From: Candidatus Epulonipiscium sp.
GTDB taxonomy: Bacteria > Bacillota > Clostridia > Lachnospirales > Defluviitaleaceae
Reading direction: 5' to 3'
Length of the DNA: 46,557 bases
Assembly: GCA_012518815.1 (NCBI GenBank)
Contig: JAAYRK010000034.1
Location: forward strand, 1 to 46,557
Positions within the stretch are counted from its first letter, which is position 1; every line of letters starts with the position of its first letter. A model generated the notes under the pieces. The model saw only the letters and a program-made list of their open reading frames with translations, had not been told where the DNA came from and searched no databases. Below, one piece after another: positions 34,001 through 42,435 of this stretch. A program made the position numbers and the translations under genes.

Positions 34001-34158
34001 GTATATATACAAAACACCCAAGTTTATTAGATTATTTTATTTTTTAAAGATATTATAATGCAAATATGTTAAAATTGTAATTAATAAAAATGTTCTTTCA
34101 ATTTTATGCAGTGAGTATATTTTCTTAGTACTTCTCACATCTTAGGGGGAGATATAAT

Positions 34159-35808
34159 ATGTTTAAAGTTATGATAGTTGATGACGAGCCAATTATTAGA
34201 ACAGGATTAAAGCATGTAGTGGATTGGGGAGAACTGGGCTTTAAAATAGTTAGCGAGGCAAAAAATGGTCTTGATGCCTTAAAAAAACTAGAAGAAGAGC
34301 CTGTAGATTTGATTATTACAGACATTAAAATGCCGCAAATGGATGGAATAGAGCTATTAGAAGTTTTAAGGGAGAAAAATAATGATGTGAGTGTTGTGTT
34401 ATTAAGTGGTTTTGCGGAATTTGCTTATGCACAGAAAGGTTTATCCCTTGGTGCGATTGACTATCTATTAAAACCCATGGATCCAACTAATATTAAAGAA
34501 GTATTAGAAAAAGTATATAAAAAATTTACTAATGATAAAATGATTAAAGAGCAAACTGAATATCTTAATAAAAAATTAGAGTTGACCAGGTCTTTTTCTA
34601 GGGAGAAAGTAATCAACGATATAATTCACGGGAAAAACCTAGGCAAACTTTGGCTATTAGTAGAGGAATATGATATTCCATTAATAAATAATTTAGTCCA
34701 AGTAGCAATATTAGAACTAGATGATTTTGAAGAACAAGGAGAAGACTGGATTTTAAACGGAGAGTATGAAAGTATCGTTGAAAAAATACAAGTTATAATA
34801 AAACAAGAATTAGAAGACGAAGATTATATAAATAGTATTATTAGTGAAGGTGGTTTAGGGAGCATTAATATAATAATTCAACCCAAAAAGATTACAAATA
34901 AAGAGCAGTTAGACGAAATGGTATCAGAAGTTTTAGATAAAGTTTTACACAGAATAAATAAGGAGAAAGAACTTAGAGTTACTATTGGGGTTGGGAAAGT
35001 TTATGAAGACGTAGAATTAACTTATTTAAGCTATTTTAATGCAAAGGAGAGTTTAAAACACAAATATGTTTTAGGAAGGAATAAGATAATACATATAATG
35101 CAGTTGGATTCCCTTGAACAAAATAAATTTATTTATCCTTTAGAAGAGGAAAAGATTCTTATTTCATATATACTTCTTGGAGACGGTAAATCGACAAAAT
35201 TTTTAGAAGAGCTATTAGAACAAATTATAAGAAACAATTGCTATGAATTATATAAAATAAGTCTTTGTTTTACTCAAATGGCAACAAATATCTATAAAGC
35301 TGTTCAAGAAAAGTATAGCTATATAAGTGAAATATATAATTTAACGCAAGTAAAAGACTTAGGTTTTTTAAGATATAAGGATATTGAAAAAATAAAAACT
35401 CATTTTATTAACAATGTAAGCGAATTAATCAATGTTATTAAAAAATATGGCTTAAATAATAATAGTACGATAGTTAATATGGCTTGTGAATATGTTTTAG
35501 AAAACATTGATGAAAAAATCACATTAGCTTCAATTTCTGATTATCTTCACATAAGCAAAAACTATTTTTGTACATTGTTCAAGCAAGAGACAGGAGAGAA
35601 TTTTTTAGACTATCTTACTAAGGCTAAAATAGATCGGGCAAAGGTATTATTAAAGGAGGATAATTATAAGATATATGAAATAAGTGACTTATTAGGATAT
35701 AAAGAAAAGGGATACTTTAGTAAGTTATTTAAGAAATATACAGGATTTACTCCTGCGGATTATAAAAAGAACTGTAGATATAAAGATACTAGAGGGGGAG
35801 TATGTTGA
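34159..35808 (+). CDS. YesN-type response regulator with AraC DNA-binding domain
   Basis: This is a 549-residue two-component regulator. The receiver (1 to about 120) has VDDEP, phospho-acceptor Asp55 in IITDIKMP, and LKPMDP. A poorly conserved middle region of about 300 residues links to a C-terminal AraC-type double helix-turn-helix (about 440-540: LASISDYLHISKNYFCTLFKQETGENFLDYL and YKEKGYFSKLFKKYTGFTPADYK). YesN-like regulators commonly control adjacent sugar ABC transporter and glycosidase genes. The 3' end overlaps the start of the kinase gene by 7 bases, so the two form a coupled pair. Targets are probably the binding-protein, GH16 and GH94 genes around it (inference from position). 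Confidence 0.93.
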   Translation: MFKVMIVDDEPIIRTGLKHVVDWGELGFKIVSEAKNGLDALKKLEEEPVDLIITDIKMPQMDGIELLEVLREKNNDVSVVLLSGFAEFAYAQKGLSLGAIDYLLKPMDPTNIKEVLEKVYKKFTNDKMIKEQTEYLNKKLELTRSFSREKVINDIIHGKNLGKLWLLVEEYDIPLINNLVQVAILELDDFEEQGEDWILNGEYESIVEKIQVIIKQELEDEDYINSIISEGGLGSINIIIQPKKITNKEQLDEMVSEVLDKVLHRINKEKELRVTIGVGKVYEDVELTYLSYFNAKESLKHKYVLGRNKIIHIMQLDSLEQNKFIYPLEEEKILISYILLGDGKSTKFLEELLEQIIRNNCYELYKISLCFTQMATNIYKAVQEKYSYISEIYNLTQVKDLGFLRYKDIEKIKTHFINNVSELINVIKKYGLNNNSTIVNMACEYVLENIDEKITLASISDYLHISKNYFCTLFKQETGENFLDYLTKAKIDRAKVLLKEDNYKIYEISDLLGYKEKGYFSKLFKKYTGFTPADYKKNCRYKDTRGGVC

Positions 35809-37559
35809 AATATGATTTTTATCCAAGGATGGGAATCCGGGCTAAGTTAAACATTGGATATATGACAATGATGATTGTATTGGTATCTGTAAGTTTTATA
35901 ATGTATTTTAGAATAAATACAAAACAAGTAGAAAGAAAGATGTTTAAAACTGACCAGCAGCAAGTGTTTTTAATAAAAACTACGATTGAAAATATTATTA
36001 GCAGAGTTGATATGATATCAGCAGATATTTCACTAAATCCTAGTGTTCAGAAAGCATTAATAGAAAGGGATAAGCAATCTTATTATATTTATGAACGAGA
36101 AATTAATGAATATTTAAATAGTACTATTAATAGAGATGTTGATATTGCTTCAATCTATATTATTGATAAAAATAATTATATTTATCATGTAGATAGAGAA
36201 CAAAAAGAAGAACGCTTTCCAAAGGATTTTTTGGAATTTATTGATACTGAAGAATTGACATTGTTAAATGGACAATCAAAATGGACCATTCAGGAAAATT
36301 TGTTTATTCAGGATGGTAAAAACTATATGACAGTTTCTAGGGCCATAAATAGCAGAGAAGACTTTCAGACCATTGGATATGTTGTTATGACGGTAAGAAA
36401 TAATGTATTAGAAGGTATATATAATAAATTTTCCAGCAATGATATGTATTCATATATGATAGAAGATAATAAAAAGAATCCTATTATTTTTCCTTATGAT
36501 GATACAACGGAAGAAATGAAGAATACATTATCTATTATACCTTACACAGTTGATGAATATTATAAAAAACAAATTGGAAAGTTAAAACACTACTTTATTA
36601 AAGTTCCCATAGAATCAAATGATTGGAGTTTATGTTGTGTTTTTATATATGATAATAATTTTAAACATATTGAATTAATTTTTATATTTTTGATTTTACT
36701 TAATGGTATTCTTTCAATTATAGGAAGCAGGATAATTAATTCAGTTATATTAAAACCTTTAGAATCAATATCTAGTTCTATCAATAAAATTCGAGATGGT
36801 GATTTAACAACTCGGTTTGAAATAACTAATAGCAATGATGAGATAAATCAACTTAGTACAGCTTTAAATACCATGATGGATCAGATTAATTTACTTTTAG
36901 AAAGGCTAAACCAAGAGCATGAAACACAAAGAAAATTAGAGTTTGATTTATTAGTAAATCAAATCAAACCTCATTTTTTATATAATACTCTTAATGCTGT
37001 AAGTGCATACATTAGTATAGGTAAAAAAGAAGAAGCATTTCATATTTTAAGAACTCTAGCAACATATTATAGATTTTGTTTAAGTAGTGGTAAAGACATA
37101 ATACCTATTAGAGATGAGTTAGATTTATTAAAAAACTATGTGGATATTATGAGTATTCGAATGAACAAATTATTCGAGGTTAAATATGAGATTGATGATA
37201 CTGTGTTAGATTGTACAATTCCAAAGCTTACTCTCCAACCCTTAGTAGAAAATTCTATAAATCACGGTATTAGCAATTTAGAAAAATCCTTAAATATAAA
37301 ATGTATGATAAAAAAATTAGAAGATAAAAACTTAATTCTTGTTATTGTAGAAGATAATGGAGCTGGAATGTCACAAAAAACAATTCAAAAGATATTAAAA
37401 GGAGAGGAAATTAATGAGACATCAGGATTTGGTTTAAAAAGTATTATACAAAGAATAAGTATTTATTATAAAGTCAAAGACATTGACGATATTATTAAAA
37501 TAGAAAGTGTTGAAAATGAATATACAAAAGTATACTTATATATTCCTATTAAAAGATAG
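35802..37559 (+). CDS. YesM-type sensor histidine kinase
   Basis: This 585-residue membrane kinase is the partner of the preceding regulator. TM1 is at about 16-36, an extracellular Cache-like sensor at about 40-285 (DIASIYIIDKNNYIYHV, GQSKWTIQENLF), TM2 at about 288-308 and HAMP at about 312-365 (SVILKPLESISSSINKIRDGDL). The His_kinase domain has NQIKPHFLYNTLNAV with phospho-acceptor His391. A C-terminal HATPase has N-box PLVENSINHG, VEDNGAGM and GFGLKSI. The start is ATG 35802, overlapping the regulator stop; TTG 35805 is an alternative because GAGGGGGAG sits very close. The family usually senses carbohydrates or a loaded binding protein outside the cell. Confidence 0.93.
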   Translation: MLKYDFYPRMGIRAKLNIGYMTMMIVLVSVSFIMYFRINTKQVERKMFKTDQQQVFLIKTTIENIISRVDMISADISLNPSVQKALIERDKQSYYIYEREINEYLNSTINRDVDIASIYIIDKNNYIYHVDREQKEERFPKDFLEFIDTEELTLLNGQSKWTIQENLFIQDGKNYMTVSRAINSREDFQTIGYVVMTVRNNVLEGIYNKFSSNDMYSYMIEDNKKNPIIFPYDDTTEEMKNTLSIIPYTVDEYYKKQIGKLKHYFIKVPIESNDWSLCCVFIYDNNFKHIELIFIFLILLNGILSIIGSRIINSVILKPLESISSSINKIRDGDLTTRFEITNSNDEINQLSTALNTMMDQINLLLERLNQEHETQRKLEFDLLVNQIKPHFLYNTLNAVSAYISIGKKEEAFHILRTLATYYRFCLSSGKDIIPIRDELDLLKNYVDIMSIRMNKLFEVKYEIDDTVLDCTIPKLTLQPLVENSINHGISNLEKSLNIKCMIKKLEDKNLILVIVEDNGAGMSQKTIQKILKGEEINETSGFGLKSIIQRISIYYKVKDIDDIIKIESVENEYTKVYLYIPIKR

Positions 37560-37572
37560 GAAGGGTTTTTTA
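37543..37572 (+). terminator. terminator overlapping the kinase stop codon
   Basis: TTCCTAT (37543-37549) and ATAGGAA (37556-37562) form a short stem followed by GGGTTTTTTATTTTT. It would reduce transcription into the downstream kinase-like gene. Confidence 0.65.
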
Positions 37573-37629
37573 TTTTTAGTGAAAAATTTTTAATACAATA
37601 TAAATTATTAATAGACAGGGATAGGATAT

Positions 37630-38247
37630 ATGAAAAATAATTATATTAATAAAATCAATGAAGCAGAAATGCTTTGCTTTGATAATAAAATAATAGATTA
37701 TCATTTTTTGTTTAATTCTCTTGAAACGATTAACTCTTTGGCGTTATCTATAGGTGCAAGTGAAATATGTAAACTAACCCTTGCTTTAGCAAATATGATT
37801 CGCTTTATTATAAATGATAATCAAACAAGCATTATACTTAAGGATGAAATGGACTTTGTAAATGAATATTTAACGATTCAGTCAATTCGCTTTAATGAAA
37901 ATTTAACTTTTGAGATTAATAGTAGTCATTCAATGACTAAAACAATTTGTCCGAAATTTTTAATTCAAGCAATAGTAAGCAGAGTTATCTACTATTATAT
38001 TGAAAAAAATGATATGCCTAGCCATATAAAAATAACTGTAGAACAGATAAGCAATTTGGTAGCTGTTATAATAGAGAATAATTTAAAAGAACCCCTATGT
38101 TGTGTATTTAGCAAAAAAGAATTAGAATTATTAAAAAAACAAATATTAGAAATTACGAAATTAAGTAAATTTGATAAAAGATATGATATTGAAATTATTG
38201 ACTGTAATAAAACAGGAATTACTGTTAAAGTTGAATTAGAAGCCTAA
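37630..38247 (+). CDS. degenerate stand-alone histidine-kinase-like protein
   Basis: This 205-residue cytosolic protein aligns by eye with the C-terminal half of the YesM-type kinase next door. IIDYHFLFNSLETINSLALSIG (His25 at the phospho-acceptor position) matches NQIKPHFLYNTLNAVSAY. LANMIRFIIND...LKDEMDFVNEYLTIQSIRFNE matches LATYYRFCLSS...RDELDLLKNYVDIMSIRMNK. In the ATPase part, the N-box ENSINHG is replaced by SRVIYYY and the DNGAGM loop by ENNLKEP, so ATP binding is probably lost. It lacks membrane and sensor domains. The reading frame is intact with a GGATAGGA-type ribosome binding site, so it may be a functional pseudokinase, phosphotransfer or inhibitor protein; a decaying paralogue is the alternative. 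Confidence 0.75.
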   Translation: MKNNYINKINEAEMLCFDNKIIDYHFLFNSLETINSLALSIGASEICKLTLALANMIRFIINDNQTSIILKDEMDFVNEYLTIQSIRFNENLTFEINSSHSMTKTICPKFLIQAIVSRVIYYYIEKNDMPSHIKITVEQISNLVAVIIENNLKEPLCCVFSKKELELLKKQILEITKLSKFDKRYDIEIIDCNKTGITVKVELEA

Positions 38248-38311
38248 AAGCAAGAAATCTTTATTTGTAATATTTTAAGATAATAGCAGAATGTTTTAGG
38301 AGGAAATGGAT

Positions 38312-41050
38312 ATGAATACTGATAAAAAGTATGGCTGGCACTTTATCGATGATAATGGTAGTTTTTCTTTAGATGAGCCCCATAAAAATAGCTACTTATA
38401 TTTTCCTTTGGCAAATGATGTAGGCATGATGTCTTCAATAACTCCTTCATTAAATGGAGATATTAAAGCAGGTCAAAATGAATTTCTTATGCTTCCTGTT
38501 TCTCCAGAAGATTTACATAACACAAAGTCAGCAAGAAATTTCTGGATCTATATTAAAGATGAAGGCCCTTGGTCAGTGGCGGGAAATTCAGCTAAACAAG
38601 TATTAGATACTTTTGAAGCTGATAAAGCTGAAGAAGTTAAATTAGAAGCAGGTTTTTTATGGCATAAGCTAATTAGGGAAAATAAAAAAATTGGAATTAA
38701 AGCAGAGATTATAAATTTTGTTCCTGTAACAAAGGACAAGCTTGAACTTATGGCAGTAACTATCAAAAATACAGGGGATAGTCAAAAGCAAATTACGCCT
38801 ACAGCAGCAATCCCTATCTTTGGAAGGTCGGCAGATAATCTAAGAGATCATCGCCATGTTACTTCTTTGCTTCATAGGATATATACAATAGAAAGTGGTA
38901 TAGAAGTTCAGCCTACCTTATCCTTTGATGAAAGAGGACATAAAGAAAACAAAGTAACTTATGGTGTAGTGGCTTGGGATGATGCAGGCAGTAAACCTTT
39001 AGGAAGTTTTCCTCTTGTAGAAGATTTTATAGGCGAAGGTGGCTCTTTAGAATGGCCTGAAGTTATTGTAAAGAATAAAGATTCTTTTATTTATGAAGGA
39101 AGTTTTATAGAAGGATATGAAGCTATAGGAGCTCTTCGTTTTAAGGATGAAATTCTTAAGCCCGGAGAAGAAAAAACATATATTATTGCAATTTATATAG
39201 AAAATGATAAGGGTAAAGGAGAAGAGCTTGCAAATAAATACTGTAGCAAGGAAGGATTTTATCAACATTTAAATCAAAATATTGATTATTGGAAAAGCAA
39301 GCTTGAAGTATTGCAATTTTATTCTAATGACAAAGAATTTGATTTATGGATGAAATGGGTTACTATTCAGCCAATTTTAAGAAGAATATATGGATGTTCT
39401 TTTTTACCTCATCATGATTATGGAAGAGGGGGAAGAGGTTGGCGAGATCTTTGGCAGGACTGCCTGGCTCTTTTGATGATGGAGCCTAAAGAAGTCCGAC
39501 ATTTATTAATCAACAATTATGGAGGAGTTCGAATTGATGGCAGTAATGCCACCATTATTGGTACAAAGCCTGGAGAATTTATTGCTGACAGAAACAATAT
39601 CTGCAGGATATGGATGGACCATGGTGCCTGGCCATGGATTACAACAAAACTTTATATTGATTACAGCGGGGATTTAGATTTTTTATTAGAAGAGCAAACA
39701 TATTTTAAGGATTCCCAGGCGGCAAGATCTACTAAAATCGATGAATTATGGGACAAGTACCAGGGTAACATTTTAAAAATGCATAAAGGAGAAATATATA
39801 AAGGAACGATTTTAGAACATATTATTCTCCAACATTTAACACCTTTTTATAATGTGGGGGAACACAATAATATCCGTTTAGAGGGAGCCGACTGGAATGA
39901 CGCCTTTGATATGGCAGCCCAAAATGGCGAAAGCGTTGCCTTTACTGCCTTATATGGAAACAATCTGGCTGAAATCAGTGACATGATTTTAATATTAAAG
40001 GAAAAGAAAAAGATTAATACAATAGAACTGGCTCAGGAAATGCTTATCTTACTGGATACGATGATAAAGCCTGTAAATTATGATTCTGTTGAAGAGAAGA
40101 AAGAACTGTTAAAAAGGTATTTTGATGCCTGCAAGCATACAATTTCCGGAGAAAAAGTAAAAGTGGATTTAACAGCTTTGGCAAGGGATTTGAAAGAAAA
40201 AGCCAATTGGATCAAAGAGCATATCAGAAAGAAAGAATTTATAACAAATGTGGAAGGTTATAAGTGGTTTAATGGTTATTACGATAACCACGGAAGAAGG
40301 GTTGAAGGAGATTTTCCTGAAGGAGTGAGGATGACTTTAACAGGACAGGTTTTTACCCTTATGGGAGATATCGCAACCGGGGAACAAGTCAAAGAAGTTG
40401 TTAAAGCTTGTGACAGATACCTGAAGAATCCTAAGATTGGTGGCTACAGATTAAATACAAATTTTAAAGAACTCAAAAAAGATTTAGGAAGAGCTTTTGG
40501 CTTTGCTTTCGGACATAAAGAAAATGGAGCAATGTTTAGCCATATGGCAGTAATGTATTCTAATGCTTTGTATAAAAGAGGATTTTCCAGAGAAGCTTAT
40601 GAAGTCATTCAACTTATCTATAATCAGAGCAAAAACTTTGAAGAAAGTAGGATTTATCCTGGTATTCCTGAATATATCAATGAAAAGGGCCGGGGTATGT
40701 ATCATTATCTTACAGGCTCTGCAAGCTGGTTATTGCTGACGGTCTTAACACAAATTTATGGTGTAAGAGGAGATTTGGGCAATTTAAGGCTTAAGCCGCA
40801 ACTAAGAAGGGAACAATTTAATTATTTAAGCGAAGCAGCAGTTTTGACAAGCTTTGCAGATAGAATTTTAAAAATTACATATGTCAATACAAATGGTTTA
40901 GAAGCAGGTAAATATCAAATTAAAAGAGTATGGATTAATCAGGGCGAACAAAAGCTGACCGAGCCAAAATCAGACTATTTAATCAAAAGAGAAGTTATTG
41001 AGGCTTTGGATAAGGATAAGATCCATGATATAAGGGTTGAACTTGGGTAA
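38312..41050 (+). CDS. GH94 phosphorylase, probable laminaribiose phosphorylase
   Basis: This 912-residue cytosolic phosphorylase should convert a beta-1,3-linked glucobiose plus phosphate to glucose 1-phosphate and glucose. The N-terminus (GWHFIDDNGSFSLDEPHKNS, YLYFPLANDVGMMSSITPSL, GQNEFLMLPVSPEDLHNTKSARN) resembles laminaribiose phosphorylases such as those of Paenibacillus and Acholeplasma, from memory. The barrel contains PHHDYGRGGRGWRDLWQDCL, RLEGADWNDAFD (general-acid Asp in DWND, 527-530), and GHKENGAMFSHMAVMYSNAL. ATG 38312 is 8 bases after AGGAGG; an ATG at 38306 is too close. A strong terminator follows. It shares domain type but little local sequence with the 992-residue enzyme upstream, suggesting different chain-length preferences. 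Confidence 0.88.
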   Translation: MNTDKKYGWHFIDDNGSFSLDEPHKNSYLYFPLANDVGMMSSITPSLNGDIKAGQNEFLMLPVSPEDLHNTKSARNFWIYIKDEGPWSVAGNSAKQVLDTFEADKAEEVKLEAGFLWHKLIRENKKIGIKAEIINFVPVTKDKLELMAVTIKNTGDSQKQITPTAAIPIFGRSADNLRDHRHVTSLLHRIYTIESGIEVQPTLSFDERGHKENKVTYGVVAWDDAGSKPLGSFPLVEDFIGEGGSLEWPEVIVKNKDSFIYEGSFIEGYEAIGALRFKDEILKPGEEKTYIIAIYIENDKGKGEELANKYCSKEGFYQHLNQNIDYWKSKLEVLQFYSNDKEFDLWMKWVTIQPILRRIYGCSFLPHHDYGRGGRGWRDLWQDCLALLMMEPKEVRHLLINNYGGVRIDGSNATIIGTKPGEFIADRNNICRIWMDHGAWPWITTKLYIDYSGDLDFLLEEQTYFKDSQAARSTKIDELWDKYQGNILKMHKGEIYKGTILEHIILQHLTPFYNVGEHNNIRLEGADWNDAFDMAAQNGESVAFTALYGNNLAEISDMILILKEKKKINTIELAQEMLILLDTMIKPVNYDSVEEKKELLKRYFDACKHTISGEKVKVDLTALARDLKEKANWIKEHIRKKEFITNVEGYKWFNGYYDNHGRRVEGDFPEGVRMTLTGQVFTLMGDIATGEQVKEVVKACDRYLKNPKIGGYRLNTNFKELKKDLGRAFGFAFGHKENGAMFSHMAVMYSNALYKRGFSREAYEVIQLIYNQSKNFEESRIYPGIPEYINEKGRGMYHYLTGSASWLLLTVLTQIYGVRGDLGNLRLKPQLRREQFNYLSEAAVLTSFADRILKITYVNTNGLEAGKYQIKRVWINQGEQKLTEPKSDYLIKREVIEALDKDKIHDIRVELG

Positions 41051-41068
41051 TTACAAGATATTTTTAAT

Positions 41069-41112
41069 AAAATCATCTTTTATCAGTATTAATGATAAGA
41101 GATGATTTTTTT
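41069..41112 (+). terminator. terminator after the laminaribiose-phosphorylase-like gene
   Basis: AAAATCATCTTTTATCA pairs with TGATAAGAGATGATTTT (one G-U) around GTATTAA, followed by TTT. It marks the right end of the glucan locus. Confidence 0.9.
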
Positions 41113-41286
41113 GATTAGATATAAAATAATTAAAATTTTCTAGAATAGTTATTGATAGTTATTACCTATGAGAATATAATAAACCTTAAGTATAAACACT
41201 AAACTCAGAGTTTAATTTTAAGACAAAGATATCAAAATACTCTATTAGTAATAAATAAAAGATAATAGTATAAGAAGGAGAATGAT

Positions 41287-41919
41287 ATGAAGGTAAGTAA
41301 GAAAGAAGCCCTAGCAAAATTTCATAGAGACAATATAATACGTGCATCAGAAAAACTATTCTTAAAAAATGGGATAGAAAATACTTCAATGGATGATATT
41401 GCAAAAGAAGCTGGATACAGTAAAGCTACCTTATATGTTTACTTTAAGAATAAAGATGAAATTATTGGTGCTATTACATTATTAGGAATGAAAATGTTTC
41501 TAGATCATGTTAGAAAATGTATTTCTGAACAAAAAGATTTTAGAGCACAGTATTTTGCCTTATGCTATGCCTTAGTGGATTTTAAAAACGAACACCCATT
41601 TCATTTTGACAGTGTTTTTGCGGAAATTAATGTAGATTTAGAGCTAGAAGAAACACCTAAAGTTTATCATGAAATATATGAAGTAGGAGAAGAGATTAAT
41701 AATGAAATATCTAAAATGTTTCAAGAAGGTGTTAAAGAAGGGCTTGTAAGAAATGATATAAAGTTACCTTTAGCTTCTTTTATTTTTTGGGCTAGTATTT
41801 TTGGAATAATTCGTATGTCGCAGGAAAAGAATAAATATCTTGCAAAAAGTCTGGGGATTTCTTCAAAAGACTTTTTACAATGTAGTTTTGAATTGCTTTA
41901 TCAGTCGATAAGAAGCTAA
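41287..41919 (+). CDS. TetR-family transcriptional regulator
   Basis: This is a 210-residue repressor-type protein. The N-terminal helix-turn-helix (about 15-60) reads NIIRASEKLFLKNGIENTSMDDIAKEAGYSKATLYVYFKNKDEI, a textbook TetR signature. The C-terminal roughly 140 residues are the ligand-binding helical domain and show no family-wide motif. ATG follows AGAAGGAG. It is the first gene of an apparent unit with an FMN-binding protein and a nitroreductase, so it may control a flavin redox function in response to a small molecule (inference). Confidence 0.92.
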   Translation: MKVSKKEALAKFHRDNIIRASEKLFLKNGIENTSMDDIAKEAGYSKATLYVYFKNKDEIIGAITLLGMKMFLDHVRKCISEQKDFRAQYFALCYALVDFKNEHPFHFDSVFAEINVDLELEETPKVYHEIYEVGEEINNEISKMFQEGVKEGLVRNDIKLPLASFIFWASIFGIIRMSQEKNKYLAKSLGISSKDFLQCSFELLYQSIRS

Positions 41920-41949
41920 TGGAAAAAATATTTTAGAAAGGAGTGCTGA

Positions 41950-41979
41950 ATGTATTTAAAGACAAATACATTCAATTAG
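41950..41979 (+). CDS. nine-codon leader ORF in frame with the FMN-binding gene
   Basis: AGAAAGGAG (about 41935-41943), 6 bases before ATG 41950, is the best ribosome binding site in this gap. The ORF encodes MYLKTNTFN and stops at TAG 41977. It is in frame with the FMN-binding gene, whose ATG 41986 comes six bases after the stop and has no good ribosome binding site of its own. It could be a reinitiation leader peptide or a nonsense mutation in a longer N-terminus. Confidence 0.4.
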   Translation: MYLKTNTFN

Positions 41980-41985
41980 AGTGTT

Positions 41986-42390
41986 ATGATTAAAAAAAAT
42001 AAAAGTATGTTATTAATCTTTGTGCTTGTATTAGTTGTATGTCTTGCTATCTTAGTTTTTTATTTAAATAAACTTAATAATTATAAAGAAAAGGTTGCCA
42101 ATACTCAAATTACTAATATTAATTTTAGAGAAATCTCTGACGGGGTTTATATAGGCTATTACGACGTGGATTTTATTTATGCAAAAGTAGAAGTTACAGT
42201 TAAAGAAGGCAAAATAATTGATATTGTGCTCCTAGAACATAAAAATGATAAAGGTAAAGAGGCTGAAAGAATTATTGAAGATATTAAAGCTGCTCAAAGT
42301 TTAAATGTTGATGCAGTATCTGGGGCAACAAATTCAAGTGTTGTAATTAAAAAGGCCATAGAAAATGCCCTTATTAATGCTAGTAACTAG
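41986..42390 (+). CDS. membrane-anchored FMN-binding domain protein
   Basis: This 134-residue protein has one N-terminal transmembrane helix (about 8-27, LLIFVLVLVVCLAILVFYL) and an extracytoplasmic FMN_bind domain (about 45-134). The domain carries DGVYIGYYDVDFIYAKVEVTVKEGKI and the flavinylation-type motif SGATNSS, in which the Thr is bound covalently to FMN in related proteins by an ApbE enzyme. Such proteins carry electrons at the outer membrane face. It has a weak ribosome binding site and is probably translated by coupling to the nine-codon leader. It lies between tetR and a nitroreductase gene, which suggests a redox unit. Confidence 0.88.
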   Translation: MIKKNKSMLLIFVLVLVVCLAILVFYLNKLNNYKEKVANTQITNINFREISDGVYIGYYDVDFIYAKVEVTVKEGKIIDIVLLEHKNDKGKEAERIIEDIKAAQSLNVDAVSGATNSSVVIKKAIENALINASN

Positions 42391-42435
42391 CTTTTTATAT
42401 GAATTTATAAATTATTGAAGAAAGGAAAAGGTATA

